Shown here one piece after another: positions 15,673 to 24,760 of a stretch of DNA of 33,153 nucleotides. A program made the translations under genes and the position numbers. The notes under the pieces were generated by a model. That model saw only the letters and a list, made by a program, of their open reading frames with translations. It was not told the origin of the DNA and searched no databases. Each line of letters begins with the position of its first letter. Positions within the stretch are counted from its first letter, which is position 1. The stretch lies in NCBI GenBank assembly GCA_903894425.1, contig CAITQC010000015.1, forward strand, positions 1 through 33,153, in the 5' to 3' direction. Source of the stretch: an uncultured Actinomycetes bacterium. GTDB lineage: Bacteria > Actinomycetota > Actinomycetes > Nanopelagicales > Nanopelagicaceae.

Positions 15673-17523
15673 ATCCTGACGGTTATAAAGATCTGCATAT
15701 AGACCACCCAGAGCAACAAGTTCATCATGCTTGCCGCGCTCGACGATTGACCCTTTTTCAAGAACAAGAATCTGGTCGGCATCTCGAACAGTACTTAGTC
15801 GATGTGCAATAACAATGCTGGTACGCCCCTTTAGGGCGCTTTGCAATGCCGCTTGTACCAATGCTTCATTTTCAGAATCCAAATGTGCAGTTGCTTCATC
15901 CAAAATTACTACGGCGGGAGATTTGAGCAGAAGTCTTGCAATTGCAAGGCGTTGTTTTTCTCCACCGGATAAACGATGGCCTCGCTCACCCACCATCGTG
16001 TCTAGACCATTAGGCAGGCTTTCAATCAACTTCCAAATCTGCGCCGATTCACAGGCCTGTCGCATCTGATCTTCTGTTGCATCATTTTTGGCATATCGGA
16101 GATTTTCTGCAATCGTTTCGTGGAACAAATGCGCATCCTGCATCACTACGCCAATTGCCCCGCGCAAAGATTCAAGAGTCAGATCACGGATATCGTGGCC
16201 ATCAATTTCAATTGCTCCTGTTGTAACATCGTAAAGTCGCGGAAGTAGGGCACTGATAGTTGTCTTACCAGCCCCTGATGGACCAACTAATGCCGTTAAA
16301 GTTCCAGGCGCTGCGCTAAAAGATAGATTTCGAAGTACTTCCCCACTTTGAATTGTTTCTGGTTTAGCGGCTGATTCAAGAGATGCTAATGAAATCTCTT
16401 CTGCACGTGGGTAGGAAAAACTAACGTCCTTAAACTCAATAGTTGGGTGTGTAGTTTTAAGTTCGATGGCATTTAGGCGATTCTTAACCATAGGTTCAAG
16501 ATCGAGTACTTCAAAAACGCGTTCAAATGAAACAAGTGAAGTCATAACATCGATGCGCACATTTGAAAGGGCGGTGAGAGGACCATAGAGACGAGCTAAA
16601 AGGGCGGTGATAGCCAATAGGGTTCCAACGCTTACTCCCCCGCTAATCGCTAAATGTCCCCCAATGCCATATGCGAACGCAGTTGCAATGGCAGCAACAC
16701 TTGTAAGTGCAATAAAGAAGAGCCGATTGAGCATCGCCATTTTGATACCGATATCAGCAACCTTGCGTGCGCGAGATCTAAAGTATTCGCGCTCTCGCGA
16801 AGGCTGACCGTATAAAGCTACCAACATCGCACCTGAAACATTAAAACGTTCAGTCATCGTGCTCGACATTTCGGCGTTGGTATTGAAAGAGTCACGGGTT
16901 AGTTCTTGAAGCTTTCGTCCTACCCATTTAGTAGGAATCAAGAACATTGGTAAAAGCATCAGTGAAAAAATCGTGATCTGCCAAGATAAAATCATCATGG
17001 TCACGCCTACTAAAACAAGGCTTACAACATTGCTTACGACGCCAGATAAAGTAGCCGTGAATGCCTGCTGTGCACCCATAACATCAGAATTGATTCGCGA
17101 AATAAGCGCACCGGTTTGCGTGCGGGTGAAGAAAGCTATGGACTGTTTTTGAACATGTCCAAAGACTAATGAGCGAAGGTCATAAATAAGACCTTCGCCT
17201 ATTCGTGACGAGTAATAACGGCCGAGCATGCTCATTCCTGCATCTGCCACTGCAAGCAATCCCACAAAGAGTGCCAAACGAGTTACAAGGGCACCGTCTT
17301 TAGGAATTACGCCCTCATCGATAAGTTGACGCAATAAAAGCGGAGTCGCGATAACTAAAACGGCGTCGATCACAACAGTTACAAGGAATATCCAAATACT
17401 GGCCCGATATGGTTGAGCAAAAGCAAAGATCCGCTTGACTGTGCCGGGCTTTAACTTCTGTTGTTTTACCGATGGATCTGCCGTCATAGAACGGTGAGTC
17501 ATCCAAGCCGCATGCATTGACAT
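15652..17523 (-). CDS. ABC transporter, fused permease and ATP-binding protein
   Basis: Half-size ABC exporter of the MsbA/LmrA-like type, 623 aa. The N-terminal membrane domain (about 40-330) has six predicted helices. The nucleotide-binding domain has Walker A GPSGAGKTT (414-422), Q462, the signature LSGGEKQRLA (from 518), Walker B VVILDEA (538-544) and the switch H574 in VIAHRLST. The substrate is unknown. It is last in the suf gene row, 24 nt after the DUF59 gene. TAAGGT ends 6 nt before the ATG and could be either an AAGG-type ribosome site or a leaderless -10. Confidence 0.93.
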   Translation of the reverse strand: MSMHAAWMTHRSMTADPSVKQQKLKPGTVKRIFAFAQPYRASIWIFLVTVVIDAVLVIATPLLLRQLIDEGVIPKDGALVTRLALFVGLLAVADAGMSMLGRYYSSRIGEGLIYDLRSLVFGHVQKQSIAFFTRTQTGALISRINSDVMGAQQAFTATLSGVVSNVVSLVLVGVTMMILSWQITIFSLMLLPMFLIPTKWVGRKLQELTRDSFNTNAEMSSTMTERFNVSGAMLVALYGQPSREREYFRSRARKVADIGIKMAMLNRLFFIALTSVAAIATAFAYGIGGHLAISGGVSVGTLLAITALLARLYGPLTALSNVRIDVMTSLVSFERVFEVLDLEPMVKNRLNAIELKTTHPTIEFKDVSFSYPRAEEISLASLESAAKPETIQSGEVLRNLSFSAAPGTLTALVGPSGAGKTTISALLPRLYDVTTGAIEIDGHDIRDLTLESLRGAIGVVMQDAHLFHETIAENLRYAKNDATEDQMRQACESAQIWKLIESLPNGLDTMVGERGHRLSGGEKQRLAIARLLLKSPAVVILDEATAHLDSENEALVQAALQSALKGRTSIVIAHRLSTVRDADQILVLEKGSIVERGKHDELVALGGLYADLYNRQDLTGATN

Positions 17524-17547
17524 GTGACTACCTTATTGAGTTTGGCC

Positions 17548-17859
17548 TCAGACAGTGAAACCGAGAGCGCGTAACTGCTCGCGACCATCGTCAGAGATTT
17601 TATCTGGACCCCAAGGCGGCATCCACACCCAGTTAATCTTCACATCGCTAGTCATTCCTGCCAATGCTGAGCGCGTTTGATCTTCAATAACATCTTGAAG
17701 CGGGCAAGCAGCTGATGTAAGAGTCATATTCAAGATTGCGATATTTGCTTCATCGACCATCACGTCGTAGATAAGACCCAGATCAACTACGTTGATACCA
17801 AGTTCGGGATCGACGACATCTTTCATCGCCTCGGTTACATCGTCAACGCTTGTGCTCAT
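17548..17859 (-). CDS. SufT-like DUF59 iron-sulfur assembly factor
   Basis: Protein of the MIP18/DUF59 family, often encoded with suf genes and thought to help mature iron-sulfur proteins. The 103-aa sequence shows the family core: VVDPELGINVVDLGLIYDV near 15-33, then the conserved cysteine in TSAACPLQD, and WVWMPPWGPDKIS near the C-terminus. The ATG overlaps the sufU stop by 4 nt, so it is clearly part of the suf operon. Confidence 0.9.
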   Translation of the reverse strand: MSTSVDDVTEAMKDVVDPELGINVVDLGLIYDVMVDEANIAILNMTLTSAACPLQDVIEDQTRSALAGMTSDVKINWVWMPPWGPDKISDDGREQLRALGFTV

Positions 17860-18299
17860 TTGCTCTCTCCTTGTGACTGAATTGCTGCATCTTTAAAGGC
17901 CATCCATCCAAGCAGGGCACACTTTACCCGGCTCGGAAACTTTGATACTCCAGCAAAAGCAACTGCATCTTCAAGGATTTCTGGATCCCCACTTGACGTG
18001 CCTTTGCTTGCCATGAGATCGGAAAATGAATTAACGATTACATCGGCCTCATCAAGGGTTTTACCTATCAGAAGGTCGCTAAGCATTGAAACGCTAGCCT
18101 GTGAAATAGAGCAGCCTTGACCATCCCATGTCAGCGAGGTGATCATATTATTTTCAATAGTGAGATTGAGAGTAATTTCATCGCCGCAACTTGTATTTAC
18201 GTGGTGGACTTGCGCAGTAAAGCCAGTGCTTAATCCCTTGTGCTGTGGATGTTTGTAGTGATCCAAAATAACTTCCTGATACAGGGAATCTAGTTCCAT
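17856..18299 (-). CDS. sufU: SufU, zinc-dependent sulfur acceptor
   Basis: Accepts sulfur from the cysteine desulfurase SufS and passes it to the SufBCD scaffold. The 147-aa protein has the zinc ligands C38, D40, C63 and C127 (NTSCGDE, GQGCSIS, RVKCALLGW) and the ~20-residue insertion between the second and third cysteines that separates SufU from IscU. The start shares a base with the sufS stop (TAATG); the end overlaps the sufT-like gene (ATGA). Confidence 0.95.
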   Translation of the reverse strand: MELDSLYQEVILDHYKHPQHKGLSTGFTAQVHHVNTSCGDEITLNLTIENNMITSLTWDGQGCSISQASVSMLSDLLIGKTLDEADVIVNSFSDLMASKGTSSGDPEILEDAVAFAGVSKFPSRVKCALLGWMAFKDAAIQSQGESK

Positions 18300-19549
18300 T
18301 AGAACCTCCCGAAGTATTTCTGTGCGCCTACAACTGCTTCAACCAACGCATCAACATCATGTTCGTCATTATAAAGATAGAAAGAAGCGCGGGTAGTCGC
18401 CGGGACATTCATGCACTTAGCAAGCGGCCAAGCGCAGTGATGTCCAGTCCGGACTGCAACACCTTGGCTATCGACAAACTGACCAACATCGTGGGGGTGG
18501 ATATCTTGGATGGTGAAAGCGATGGTTGCGCCTCGGGATTCATTGCTTTGCGGGCCAATTATTTTGATACCTGGTATCGCAAGCATTTTCTTCAATGCAT
18601 AGTTAGTCAGGGAAATTTCATGTTTACGAATGGCATCCATACCAATTGCAGAGAGATAGTTGAAGGCCGCACCTAGCCCGACAGCCTGAGCCATGTTGGG
18701 GACACCCGCTTCAAATTTTTGAGGGACCTGCGCCCATGTTGCATCAGTCATTGTCACACTCGTCACCATTGAGCCACCTGTTAGAAATGGTGGAAGTTCA
18801 TCTAGTAACTGCGCTTTACCCCAGAGAACACCGACTCCAGTTGGTCCAACTGCTTTGTGTCCAGAAAATGCTAGAAAATCAACGCCAAGTTCTTGGACAT
18901 CAACTTTCATATGAGGAACAGATTGGCAAGCATCGAGAACCACTACAGCGCCAACTTCATGTGCTCGTCTAGCTATCGCCTCCAATGGATTGATAGTTCC
19001 AAGAACATTTGATTGATGCGTGATCGCAACAATCTTGGTACTGCTGGTGATGATTTGATCGATATTAGAAAGATCTAAACGAGAATCCTCAGTAACTTTA
19101 AACCACGAAAGCTGGGCGCCCGTGCGCTTAGCTAACTGCTGCCAAGGAATCAAGTTGGCGTGGTGCTCCATCTCAGTTACAACGATTGAATCTGCACTTG
19201 TTAAGGCAAAACGATTTCCCGCTTCGGCATTGCCCATAGCGTAGGCAAGAAGGTTGATGGATTCGGTAGCGCTCTTAGTGAAGATAATTTCATTTTCATC
19301 TGCGCCAATGAATTCGGCGACGATTGCACGCGCACCTTCATACGCATCTGTGGCTTCCTCGGCTAATTGATGCGCGCCACGGTGAACTGCAGCGTTATGT
19401 TTTGAGTAAAAATCGCTCTCAGCATTGATAACAGCCCAAGGCTTTTGTGCAGTAGCACCACTATCTAAATAGACCAATCTTTTACCGTCACGGATAGTAC
19501 GTTCAAAGATTGGAAAATCTTTACGTATATCCGTGACAGAAAAGCCCAT
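18299..19549 (-). CDS. sufS: Cysteine desulfurase SufS
   Basis: PLP enzyme that takes sulfur from cysteine for cluster assembly. The 416-aa group II desulfurase has the PLP lysine K232 in FSGHKAVGPTGVG, H130 in EMEHHANLIPW, and the catalytic C372 in VRTGHHCAWPL. The loop around C372 is short and rigid, as expected for SufS partnered by SufU. It begins 6 nt after sufC. Confidence 0.96.
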   Translation of the reverse strand: MGFSVTDIRKDFPIFERTIRDGKRLVYLDSGATAQKPWAVINAESDFYSKHNAAVHRGAHQLAEEATDAYEGARAIVAEFIGADENEIIFTKSATESINLLAYAMGNAEAGNRFALTSADSIVVTEMEHHANLIPWQQLAKRTGAQLSWFKVTEDSRLDLSNIDQIITSSTKIVAITHQSNVLGTINPLEAIARRAHEVGAVVVLDACQSVPHMKVDVQELGVDFLAFSGHKAVGPTGVGVLWGKAQLLDELPPFLTGGSMVTSVTMTDATWAQVPQKFEAGVPNMAQAVGLGAAFNYLSAIGMDAIRKHEISLTNYALKKMLAIPGIKIIGPQSNESRGATIAFTIQDIHPHDVGQFVDSQGVAVRTGHHCAWPLAKCMNVPATTRASFYLYNDEHDVDALVEAVVGAQKYFGRF

Positions 19550-19555
19550 GCGGAA

Positions 19556-20308
19556 TTACTTGCTCACGTAATCTGCATATCCATTTGCCTCTAGCTTGTC
19601 AGCTAGATCTGGGCCACCTTCTTCAACGATATGACCATTGGCAAAAACATGTACGAAGTCAGGTTTAATGTACTTAAGAATTCGTGTGTAGTGCGTAATG
19701 AGCAGTACGCCCAAATTGTTATTGGCTTTCGCGCGATTTACTCCCTCAGAGACAATTCTCAAAGCATCAACATCTAAACCAGAATCAGTCTCATCAAGAA
19801 TCGCCATCTTTGGCTTTAAAAGCTCTAACTGCATAATCTCATGGCGCTTCTTTTCACCACCAGAGAAACCTTCATTAACATTACGTGCGGCAAATGATGG
19901 ATCCATATTGAGTGCTTCCATCGCTTCTTTCACTTCTGCTACCCAAGTACGAAGCTTAGGAGCTTCTCCGCGAAGCGCAGTTGCTGCAGTACGAAGGAAG
20001 TTAGACACAGAGACACCAGGTACTTCAACTGGATACTGCATTGCAAGAAATAGCCCTGCCTTTGCGCGCTCATCTACAGTCATTTCTAGAACATCTGCAC
20101 CATCAAGAGTTACTGAACCACCCGTGATTGTGTACTTGGGGTGACCGGCGATTGAATAAGCAAGAGTTGATTTGCCAGAACCATTAGGCCCCATGATGGC
20201 ATGTGTCTCGCCGGATTTGATCGTCAGATCAACTCCTTTAAGAATATCGACTGACCCGTTATCGGTATTGACGCAAACTTGCAGTCCGCGGATTTCTAGC
20301 GTGCTCAT
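19556..20308 (-). CDS. sufC: SufC ATPase
   Basis: Cytoplasmic ABC-type ATPase of the SufBCD scaffold; it is not a transporter. At 250 aa it has Walker A GPNGSGKST (40-48), the signature FSGGEKKRHEI (148-158) and Walker B KMAILDETDSGLD (167-179). The segment between Walker A and signature is typical of SufC. It follows the Rieske ferredoxin gene by 23 nt with a purine-rich ribosome site. Confidence 0.97.
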   Translation of the reverse strand: MSTLEIRGLQVCVNTDNGSVDILKGVDLTIKSGETHAIMGPNGSGKSTLAYSIAGHPKYTITGGSVTLDGADVLEMTVDERAKAGLFLAMQYPVEVPGVSVSNFLRTAATALRGEAPKLRTWVAEVKEAMEALNMDPSFAARNVNEGFSGGEKKRHEIMQLELLKPKMAILDETDSGLDVDALRIVSEGVNRAKANNNLGVLLITHYTRILKYIKPDFVHVFANGHIVEEGGPDLADKLEANGYADYVSK

Positions 20309-20331
20309 ATTCTCTCTTCTCTTCTCGTGTA

Positions 20332-20628
20332 CTAAATCTCTACCGTGACGGAATTTCCGTCGATCTTTACTGCATAAGTTTCAAGGGCTTGAACGGCCGG
20401 TAAGGTCAAAGCTTGGCCAGTGCGTAGATCAAACTCAGCACCGTGTAACCAACACTCAATTTTGAAATCTGTAATATCACCTTCAGATAAAGATGCATCA
20501 GAGTGTGTACAGATATCGTCTACGGCAAAAACTTCATCACCAATCTTTGCAACGCAGATGCTTTTTCCATCTTTTTCAATGCGCATAGGTTTTCCAGGTG
20601 ACAATTGGTCCAGATTTAGATCAGACAT
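20332..20628 (-). CDS. Rieske-type [2Fe-2S] ferredoxin of the suf operon
   Basis: Small non-heme Rieske protein, 98 aa. Cluster ligands are C40 and H42 (ICTHSDASLSEG) and C59 and H62 (CWLHGAEFD), the standard CxH...CxxH pattern. There is no signal peptide or membrane anchor, so it is cytoplasmic. Its location between sufD and sufC is common in actinobacteria and suggests it supplies electrons for cluster assembly or is an early client; neither is shown here. It abuts the sufD stop with no gap. Confidence 0.93.
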   Translation of the reverse strand: MSDLNLDQLSPGKPMRIEKDGKSICVAKIGDEVFAVDDICTHSDASLSEGDITDFKIECWLHGAEFDLRTGQALTLPAVQALETYAVKIDGNSVTVEI

Positions 20629-21711
20629 TTAGGCACCCGCTCTTTCGAGTTCGCCATCAATACGATCCATGAGCCGTTCTTGAACTTCTTCATTTTGAAT
20701 TTCAGAGATGATTTCATTGAAGAATCCACGGACAACTAATCGACGAGCGTTCTCCATTGTGATGCCGCGAGACATCAAATAAAACAACTGTTCATCATCA
20801 AAGCGACCCGTGGTGCTTGCATGGCCCGCGCCAACGATTTCACCAGTTTCAATTTCAAGGTTAGGGACCGAATCTGCGCGTGCGCCATCGGTTAATAGAA
20901 GGTTTCGATTAAGTTCGTAAGTATCGGTGCCTTCTGCGACTGCACGAATCAGTACATCCCCGATCCAAACCGTGTGTGCATCCTTGCCAGCAAGTGCGCC
21001 TTTAAAATTCACGCGTGATTTTGCATGCGGAACCGCGTGGTCAACATGCATACGGTGTTCAAAGAACTGGCCCGTTGTTGCAAAATAGACACCTAGGAGT
21101 TCGGCAGATGCACCCGGTGCAATGAATTCAACTGTTGGAAGAATTCGAACAACGTCTCCCCCAACTGTGACAGTTATAGATTTAAATGTTGCATCCTTGT
21201 CAATAACTGCATGGTGACGGGCTGTGTAAACGGTTTTTGATTCAAACTCTTGTAAGGAAACAAATGTCAGTGAAGAACCCGGCGCTAGAGAAATCTCCAA
21301 ATCTTCTGCTAAAACAGTATCTCCGATGTTTTCAACGATAACCGTTGCAACTGCGTGCGAACCTAGAGAGATGCGTACACGAGATAGTTCAGCGCTATCG
21401 ATTCCACCACCAGAGCGAGTTAGAAAGATAGGTTCTTTGACTTCACTATTGGCGGTGATTTCTAAATGAGCCACATCTGTTGCCTCACCACGAATGCGTT
21501 CGATTATTACATCATCGCTAGTTGCAAGTGGGGAAAGTGCTTCACGCGTAAATGTGACACCAGAAGGTAAAGCTGCTTTTGCAACGAGAGAATGACGATC
21601 TGAAACAAGGCACGTTCCATCGTGCAGACCACGAAGTCGCTTAAGCGGTGTGAAGCGCCATGCCTCTTCACGCCCAGTCGGCGTTAAGTAGTTAGTAGTT
21701 AAAACAGACAT
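20629..21711 (-). CDS. sufD: Fe-S scaffold protein SufD
   Basis: Partner of SufB in the SufBC2D scaffold. The 360-aa protein has the beta-helix core and the C-terminal family motif [16 protein letters not shown] followed by VRGFFNEI, closely echoing SufB. Its N-terminal helical part is short. The start shares a base with the sufB stop (TAATG), linking production of the two subunits. Confidence 0.96.
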   Translation of the reverse strand: MSVLTTNYLTPTGREEAWRFTPLKRLRGLHDGTCLVSDRHSLVAKAALPSGVTFTREALSPLATSDDVIIERIRGEATDVAHLEITANSEVKEPIFLTRSGGGIDSAELSRVRISLGSHAVATVIVENIGDTVLAEDLEISLAPGSSLTFVSLQEFESKTVYTARHHAVIDKDATFKSITVTVGGDVVRILPTVEFIAPGASAELLGVYFATTGQFFEHRMHVDHAVPHAKSRVNFKGALAGKDAHTVWIGDVLIRAVAEGTDTYELNRNLLLTDGARADSVPNLEIETGEIVGAGHASTTGRFDDEQLFYLMSRGITMENARRLVVRGFFNEIISEIQNEEVQERLMDRIDGELERAGA

Positions 21712-23120
21712 TAACCAACTGCACCTTCCATTTGAAGTTCAATAAGACGGTTGAGTTCGAGGGCATACTCCATCGGAAGCTCACGGGCGATTGGCTCGAT
21801 AAATCCACGAACAATCATGGCCATTGCTTCATCTTCAGTTAGTCCTCGTGACATCAGATAGAAAAGCTGATCATCTGAAATCTTTGAAACTGTTGCTTCG
21901 TGTCCCATTGAGACATCATCTTCACGAATATCCACATAAGGATATGTATCTGAACGAGAAATTGTGTCAACAAGGAGAGCATCACATTTAACAGTGCTCT
22001 TTGAATGGTGCGCGCCTTCTTGAACTTGGACTAGTCCGCGATAAGAAGTACGGCCACCATTTCGAGCAACAGATTTAGAGATCACTGATGAAGATGTGTA
22101 AGGAGCGGCATGAACCATCTTTGCTCCTGAATCTTGATGCTGACCTTCACCGGCAAATGCAAGTGAAAGTGTTTCGCCCTTTGCATGTGGTCCCATGAGA
22201 AAAATTGCTGGGTATTTCATTGTGACCTTAGAGCCGATGTTTCCATCAACCCATTCCATCGTGGCACCTTCAGCGCAAGTAGCGCGCTTAGTAACCAAGT
22301 TGTAAACATTGTTAGACCAGTTTTGAATTGTGGTGTAACGCACTCGTGCGCCCTTTTTTACAATAATTTCTACTACAGCTGAGTGCAATGAATCGGATTT
22401 GTAGATTGGCGCAGTGCAGCCTTCTACGTAGTGAATATATGAATCTTCGTCGGCGATGATCAATGTACGTTCGAACTGACCCATGTTTTCAGTGTTAATA
22501 CGGAAATATGCCTGAAGTGGAATATCGACGTGAACACCCTTTGGTACATAGATGAATGAACCACCTGACCAGACTGAAGTGTTGAGCGCGGCAAATTTAT
22601 TGTCGCCCACAGGAATCACTGTTCCGAAATACTCTTTGAATAGTTCTGGGTGCTGCTTTAACGCACTGTCTGTATCTAGAAAGATAACGCCTTGTTTTTC
22701 TAGGTCTTCGCGGATTGAGTGGTACACGACTTCAGATTCATATTGAGCAGCCACGCCAGAGACAAGGCGTTGTTTTTCAGCTTCAGGGATTCCTAAGCGA
22801 TCATAGGTATTCTTAATCTCGTCAGGCAGGTCTTCCCATGTTGCAGCTTGTTTTTCTGTTGAGCGCACAAAGTATTTAATAGTGTCAAAGAAGATTCCAG
22901 ATAGATCTGATCCCCAGTTAGGCATGGGCTTCTTTTCAAAGAGTGATAATCCCTTTAATCGCAAATCCAACATCCACTGTGGCTCTGACTTTTTTGAAGA
23001 AATATCGCGCACGACATCTTCATTAAGTCCACGTTTAGCATTCGTGCCTGCTTCGCTCTTATCTGACCAACCATATTCATAGTTGCCGATGCCTTCGAGT
23101 TCTGGATGTGCGATTGTCAT
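21711..23120 (-). CDS. sufB: Fe-S scaffold protein SufB
   Basis: Core scaffold on which new iron-sulfur clusters form. The ORF track starts at 23174 inside sufR, but the ATG at 23118-23120 overlaps the sufR stop as ATGA and has AAAGGT upstream, giving 469 aa starting [20 protein letters not shown]. Conserved blocks include [28 protein letters not shown] and the C-terminal [25 protein letters not shown] cysteine in the VKCDALLVD block corresponds to the conserved scaffold cysteine region. Confidence 0.97.
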   Translation of the reverse strand: MTIAHPELEGIGNYEYGWSDKSEAGTNAKRGLNEDVVRDISSKKSEPQWMLDLRLKGLSLFEKKPMPNWGSDLSGIFFDTIKYFVRSTEKQAATWEDLPDEIKNTYDRLGIPEAEKQRLVSGVAAQYESEVVYHSIREDLEKQGVIFLDTDSALKQHPELFKEYFGTVIPVGDNKFAALNTSVWSGGSFIYVPKGVHVDIPLQAYFRINTENMGQFERTLIIADEDSYIHYVEGCTAPIYKSDSLHSAVVEIIVKKGARVRYTTIQNWSNNVYNLVTKRATCAEGATMEWVDGNIGSKVTMKYPAIFLMGPHAKGETLSLAFAGEGQHQDSGAKMVHAAPYTSSSVISKSVARNGGRTSYRGLVQVQEGAHHSKSTVKCDALLVDTISRSDTYPYVDIREDDVSMGHEATVSKISDDQLFYLMSRGLTEDEAMAMIVRGFIEPIARELPMEYALELNRLIELQMEGAVG

Positions 23121-23797
23121 GCACGTACCTTTCGCTTTGTAGTGGCTGTTGTTTTTGGAATAAAAGTCGTGCACACTCCATCACCGTGTGCGATGGTTGC
23201 TAATCGTTGAACATGTGTTCCGAGAAGACGTGACAAAGCCTCTGTCTCTGCCTCACATAGTTGTGGGAATTCCGAAGCAACGTGTGCGATAGGACAATGG
23301 TGCTGACAAAGTTCTTCACCCATTGGCTTTTGATGGATACTCGCGGCATAACCTTGTTCACTTAAGAAATCAGCAATCGCTTCAGATTTATTGTTTTTCT
23401 TTGAGATTGAGATTGCCGCTTTGCGTTCGATATCTTCGGCGCGTGATTGCGCAAAGGCCTGTACGAGGTGCTCACCAGAGTGCACTGACATAAATTTGAG
23501 TGCTGCCACAGCTAAGTCGTCATATGAATGTTCGAACTGTTCGCGCCCTTTATCGCTCATTACAAAAACTTTTGAAGGACGACCTCTGCCGCGAATTAAA
23601 GCCGAGTGTGGTTCGCGTGCCTCTAAAACCCCGTCAGTAACGAGAAGATCTAAATGTCGGCGAATTCCTGCAGGCGTTAGGCCTAAACGTTGACCAAGAA
23701 TGGCTGCAGTTGACGGTCCATTCTCCAAAATGGATCTGGCAACTAGGTCGCGGGTACGTGAATCATCGCCAGGAACTGCACTTGGCTGGCTGCTCAT
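23117..23797 (-). CDS. sufR: SufR-type iron-sulfur-sensing repressor of the suf operon
   Basis: DNA-binding regulator that senses cluster status and controls the suf genes behind it. From the preferred ATG (23797; the track uses a GTG 42 nt upstream) it is 226 aa. A winged helix-turn-helix lies at about 20-80 ([22 protein letters not shown]). The C-terminal half carries four cysteines, C164, C168, C181 and C209 ([22 protein letters not shown]), fitting [4Fe-4S] or [2Fe-2S] binding. It is the operon's first gene; paired inverted repeats cover its promoter, suggesting autoregulation. Confidence 0.92.
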   Translation of the reverse strand: MSSQPSAVPGDDSRTRDLVARSILENGPSTAAILGQRLGLTPAGIRRHLDLLVTDGVLEAREPHSALIRGRGRPSKVFVMSDKGREQFEHSYDDLAVAALKFMSVHSGEHLVQAFAQSRAEDIERKAAISISKKNNKSEAIADFLSEQGYAASIHQKPMGEELCQHHCPIAHVASEFPQLCEAETEALSRLLGTHVQRLATIAHGDGVCTTFIPKTTATTKRKVRA

Positions 23798-23800
23798 TTT

Positions 23801-23829
23801 CACAACAGTATTGTGTCGTAATTCGACAC
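23801..23829 (-). promoter_or_regulatory. sufR promoter with two overlapping inverted repeats (candidate SufR operators)
   Basis: GTGTCG-N5-CGACAC (23813-23829) is a perfect 6-bp palindrome, and CACAA-N5-TTGTG (23801-23815) a perfect 5-bp one sharing its edge. The second covers the -10-like TACTGT (23805-23810), which ends 7 nt before the sufR ATG. A repressor here would block sufR and could also affect ctaA on the other strand. Binding by SufR is inferred from position. Confidence 0.6.
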
Positions 23830-23866
23830 CTTCGGCCACTCGGCCCGCTCAGGTGGGCTGTAGCCA

Positions 23867-23872
23867 TAGGGT
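23867..23872 (+). promoter_or_regulatory. Possible leaderless -10 box for ctaA
   Basis: TAGGGT is followed by TGAGCC and then the ctaA ATG at 23879, a 6-nt gap with no Shine-Dalgarno. No clear -35 is visible at 16-19 nt upstream. The operator-like repeats at 23801-23829 lie 38 nt upstream. Confidence 0.4.
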
Positions 23873-23878
23873 TGAGCC

Positions 23879-24760
23879 ATGAAATCCTCTCGCGCAGCCC
23901 GGGCCTTATCCCCACTCTCATTGGCTCTATTGATATCGCAAGCGGCAATTGTGGTAACTGGCGGGGCTGTCCGGTTAACCGGCTCAGGACTTGGCTGCCC
24001 TACCTGGCCCGAGTGCACTCCTGGCTCATACATTCCAATTAAAAATCAGGCTGAAGGAGCCGTTCACTCTTGGATCGAGTTTACAAATCGTTTACTAACT
24101 TTTGTGATGGTTGCAATCGCTATTGCCGTCTTAATCGCCGTCTTAAAGGCCGGGCGAAAAGATCTTCGGATTCTTGCCCTTGGCCAATTTTTGGGAATCT
24201 TCGGCCAAGGAGTCCTTGGTGGCATAACAGTTCTTACCGATTTGAATCCAATCTCTGTTGCTAGCCACTTTCTTCTTTCAACAATTTTAATAGCTGCAGC
24301 GACTTCTCTGTATTCAAGACGAAAAGCCCCAGCAACAAAAACTCGCATACGTGGACAAATCAATAGCTATTCAAAAGTTCATTTGATGTGGGCCACTGCT
24401 GTGATTATTTTGGGAACAGTCGTAACCGGTGCTGGACCACATGCTGGAGATTTTCAGGCACCGAGATTGCACATCAGAATTCAAGTAGCTGCGTTGTTGC
24501 ATGGCTCTGCTGTTGTATTACTAATTCTTTCCACGATCGCTTTTTACTTGCGTAAAGATATATCTACGCTCACAAGAAAACGCTTATTGGTATTTCTCAT
24601 CATTTCGCTAGCTCAAGGCGCAATTGGCTACATTCAATATCTTCAAGGCGTTCCAGAGCTTTTGGTTGCCGCTCACTTGTTAGGTTCAACATTAGTTTGG
24701 ATTTGGGCATGGCAAATCTGGCTATCGGTTCAATTTAAGGAAATGGAAATCACTCGATGA
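23879..24760 (+). CDS. ctaA: Heme A synthase
   Basis: Membrane enzyme (COX15/CtaA) that oxidises the methyl group of heme O to a formyl, giving heme A for aa3 oxidase. The 293-aa protein has about eight membrane helices. GGAVRLTGSGLGCPTWPEC carries the external cysteine pair C40/C46. Candidate heme histidines are in VHSWIEFTNR, ASHFLLS, LLHGSAV and AAHLLGS; the E-x2-H seen in Bacillus CtaA reads E-F-T-N here. The stop overlaps the tkt start (ATGA). ctaB (heme O synthase), a frequent neighbour, is absent here. Confidence 0.93.
   Translation: MKSSRAARALSPLSLALLISQAAIVVTGGAVRLTGSGLGCPTWPECTPGSYIPIKNQAEGAVHSWIEFTNRLLTFVMVAIAIAVLIAVLKAGRKDLRILALGQFLGIFGQGVLGGITVLTDLNPISVASHFLLSTILIAAATSLYSRRKAPATKTRIRGQINSYSKVHLMWATAVIILGTVVTGAGPHAGDFQAPRLHIRIQVAALLHGSAVVLLILSTIAFYLRKDISTLTRKRLLVFLIISLAQGAIGYIQYLQGVPELLVAAHLLGSTLVWIWAWQIWLSVQFKEMEITR

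Noticed and set aside
23121-23174. 18-residue N-terminal extension of sufB
   Set aside because: Lies wholly inside sufR; the ATG at 23120 has a ribosome site, overlaps the sufR stop and begins the conserved SufB N-terminus.
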